This document shows, piece by piece, positions 7,128 through 8,855 of a DNA stretch of 8,855 bases. This stretch comes from Herminiimonas sp. (GTDB lineage Bacteria > Pseudomonadota > Gammaproteobacteria > Burkholderiales > Burkholderiaceae), in the NCBI GenBank assembly GCA_014377155.1, contig JACMQD010000478.1, positions 1 through 8,855 on the forward strand. Reading direction: 5' to 3'. The position numbers were made by a program, and so were the translations under genes. The notes under the pieces were generated by a model that made no database searches, was not told the DNA's origin, and saw only the letters and a list, made by a program, of their open reading frames with translations. Each line of letters starts with the position of its first letter. The first letter of the stretch is position 1.

Positions 7128-8261
7128 TCAAATGATTTCGAGTTCGGCGCGCAGCGAACCGGACGCTTTCATGGCCTGCAAGATCGATAGCAGATCCTGT
7201 GGCGTGGCACCGATGGCGTTCAAGGCCTTGACCACTTCGGCCAGCGACGCGCCGCCCTTGAGCAACAGCATCTGGCCGGGATCCTTTTTGATCTCGATGG
7301 CCGAATTTTGCACGGTGACGGTTTGGCCGCTCGATAGCGGCGCCGGCTGGCTGACGCTGTTTTCGGTATTGACGACGACCGTCAGGTTGCCATGCGCCAC
7401 CGCACAGGCCTCGAGGGTCACCGACTGGTTCATCACGATCGATCCGGTGCGCGCATTCAAGATCACCTTCGCATTCATCTTGGCCGGCGTGACATTGAGG
7501 CTTTCGAGAACGCCGATGAAACTGACCCGATCATCGCTTTTTTCAGGAACGCGCACGCGGATCACGCGGCCGTCCTGGGCTGCGGCGATTTCCGGGCCGA
7601 AGCGCTCGTTGATGGCAGTCACCACTCGGCTGGCCGTCGAAAAATCGCTGTCGTTGAGCTCCAGGCTGATGACGTTACCGGCGCCGATCGTGGTGGCCAC
7701 CGCGCGCTCGACCGTGGCGCCGCCAGAGATGCGGCCCACGCTCAGGTGATTGATCTGTGCCTTGCTGCCGGCAGCCGCTGCACCGACACCGCCGACCAGC
7801 ACGTTACCCTGCGCCATACCGTAAATCTGGCCATCGGCACCCTTCAATGGCGTCATCACCAGCGTGCCGCCACGCAGGCTCTTGGCGTTGCCGATCGATG
7901 ACACGGTGATATCGAGCATCTGGCCGGGCTGGGCGAACGGCGGTAACGATGTCGTGACCATGACGGCGGCGACGTTCTTCAATTGCAGGCTGGTCCCTTG
8001 CGGCATCGACACGCCTAATTGCTGCAACATGCTGATGATGCTCTGCACCGTGAACGGCGTCTGCGTGGTCTGGTCGCCGCTGCCGTCGAGACCGACCACC
8101 AGACCGTAACCGACCAGCTGATTTTGCCGTACGCCCTGGATCGATGCCAGGTCCTTGAGGCGCTCGGAATGGACCGACGGCGTCGCCAGCAATGCCAACA
8201 CGCACAAAGCCGCAGGAAACAGTCTGGCAAGAAGTGGCAAACGGTGGCTGGCGGTGGTCAT
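7128..8261 (-). CDS. flgI: Flagellar P-ring protein FlgI
   Basis: FlgI assembles in the periplasm into the P-ring, the bushing around the rod in the peptidoglycan layer. Three ATG codons stand in tandem (8267, 8264, 8261). The ribosome binding site AAGGA (8269-8273) leaves 1, 4 and 7 nt respectively, so the third is preferred, giving 377 residues. A Sec signal peptide covers residues 1-32 (Arg-rich start, FPAALCVLALLA core, cleavage after SVHS). The mature protein begins ERLKDLASIQGVRQNQLVGY, followed by GLVVGLDGSGDQT, both hallmark FlgI blocks. TSLPPFAQPGQMLDITVSS and the C-terminal ALNAIGATPQDLLSILQAMK are also canonical. Length is normal for the family. Sec export distinguishes it, with FlgH, from the type III-exported FlgJ, FlgK and FlgL encoded next to it. 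It lies 54 nt after the flgH stop and 16 nt before flgJ. Confidence 0.97.
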   Translation of the reverse strand: MTTASHRLPLLARLFPAALCVLALLATPSVHSERLKDLASIQGVRQNQLVGYGLVVGLDGSGDQTTQTPFTVQSIISMLQQLGVSMPQGTSLQLKNVAAVMVTTSLPPFAQPGQMLDITVSSIGNAKSLRGGTLVMTPLKGADGQIYGMAQGNVLVGGVGAAAAGSKAQINHLSVGRISGGATVERAVATTIGAGNVISLELNDSDFSTASRVVTAINERFGPEIAAAQDGRVIRVRVPEKSDDRVSFIGVLESLNVTPAKMNAKVILNARTGSIVMNQSVTLEACAVAHGNLTVVVNTENSVSQPAPLSSGQTVTVQNSAIEIKKDPGQMLLLKGGASLAEVVKALNAIGATPQDLLSILQAMKASGSLRAELEII

Positions 8262-8268
8262 CATCATT

Positions 8269-8273
8269 TCCTT
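8269..8273 (-). promoter_or_regulatory. Ribosome binding site deciding the flgI start
   Basis: AAGGA on the minus strand is 7 nt from the third of three consecutive ATG codons (8261), 4 nt from the second and only 1 nt from the first. Normal spacing is about 5-9 nt, so the third ATG is the best start; the protein differs by at most two methionines, ahead of the cleaved signal peptide. Confidence 0.7.
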
Positions 8274-8315
8274 AACGGTACGGCTGAACTGGTTTCATGC
8301 AACGGCTGCAAAAAT

Positions 8316-8855
8316 TTATAGCGGCATGATGCTGAAGAAAAATTTGGTCAACTGCGACATGATCGCGGCCGTATCGAGCCGGGTATTGGTGCGGTATTCG
8401 ACCCGTGCATCGGCTACCTGGGTCGATGACACGACATTGGCGGCGGTCACGCTGTCAGGATTGACGACGCCTGAAAACCGGATGTATTCGACCCCCTTGT
8501 CGAGCGCCACCTGCTTCTCGCCGCTGACTACCAGGTAGCCGTTCGGCAGCACGTCGGTGACGGTCGCGGTGATGGTGCCGGTAAAGGTGTTGCCGGTGCT
8601 GGCAGCGCCCTTCTCTTCGAATTTGTTGGACGAGGTGACGTTGACGCCGGCTTGCGCCGTCGTGCTCGACGGGATGCCGAATATTTTCGGTGCGGCGAAC
8701 GCCACGCCACCGGTCTTGCTGGCCGAATCACCCGATGATTTGGTGGCGCTGGTTTTTTCGGCGATGGCGATGGTGAGGATATCGCCCACCATACGCGCGC
8801 GGCGGTCTTCGAACATCGGACGGTAGCTCGCAGCCTGAAAGATCGTACCGTTCGA
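8316..8855 (-). CDS. flgH: Flagellar L-ring protein FlgH, N-terminal part outside window
   Basis: FlgH is an outer-membrane lipoprotein that forms the L-ring around the distal rod, paired with the FlgI P-ring. The frame is open to the right edge and gives the last 179 residues; family members have about 220-235, so the lipoprotein signal and N-terminal 45-55 residues are beyond the window. The visible part begins SNGTIFQAASYRPMFEDRRA with RMVGDILTIAIAEKTSATKS following, the most conserved FlgH block. NGYLVVSGEKQVALDKGVEY and RFSGVVNPDSV are also characteristic, and it ends at TKFFFSIMPL with a TAA stop. An ATG at 8816 lies inside the conserved block and is not the true start, since matching FlgH sequence continues upstream of it. 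It is followed by flgI. The upstream flg genes (flgB-G) are expected beyond the right edge. Confidence 0.96.
   Translation of the reverse strand, partial: SNGTIFQAASYRPMFEDRRARMVGDILTIAIAEKTSATKSSGDSASKTGGVAFAAPKIFGIPSSTTAQAGVNVTSSNKFEEKGAASTGNTFTGTITATVTDVLPNGYLVVSGEKQVALDKGVEYIRFSGVVNPDSVTAANVVSSTQVADARVEYRTNTRLDTAAIMSQLTKFFFSIMPL

Overview
The window looks like a chromosomal segment of a Betaproteobacterium, most likely Burkholderiales and plausibly Oxalobacteraceae. That assignment rests on the moderately high G+C content, the flgH-I-J-K-L order, a two-domain FlgJ with a muramidase half, and a Pseudomonas/Burkholderia-type lipase with its own foldase. The family-level placement is inference from gene content and protein resemblance, not from a search.

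Left part (1-1680, minus strand): a secreted triacylglycerol lipase gene, followed 9 nt later by the gene for its membrane-anchored folding chaperone (LifO), which runs off the left edge. The lipase closely resembles the Pseudomonas aeruginosa LipA subfamily (I.1) in length, catalytic triad, disulfide and calcium-binding residues.

Middle (1681-2799): a gene-poor divergent region of about 380 nt, then a TetR-family regulator on the plus strand. The region holds a perfect 8+8 bp inverted repeat typical of TetR operators, an extended -10 promoter in front of the regulator, and two hairpin-forming segments on the lipase side. The layout suggests that the TetR protein controls itself, the lipase-foldase pair, or both.

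Right part (2842-8855, minus strand): the distal end of a flagellar flg operon, in transcription order flgH (5' end cut off by the window), flgI, flgJ, flgK, flgL. The products are the L-ring, the P-ring, the rod-capping muramidase and the two hook-filament junction proteins. Most gaps are short (16-48 nt). The 98-nt gap between flgJ and flgK is the exception and carries a sigma-28 (FliA)-like promoter with exact 11-nt spacing, so flgKL can probably be switched on as a late class, as in enteric bacteria. The operon ends convergently with the TetR gene, separated by 42 nt.

No mobile element, CRISPR array, tRNA or rRNA is visible. I do not see a wholly undescribed system here. The most testable points are the TetR operator in front of the lipase operon, the sigma-28 promoter before flgK, the divergent LifO signature motif, and a beta module repeated within FlgK and shared with FlgL.
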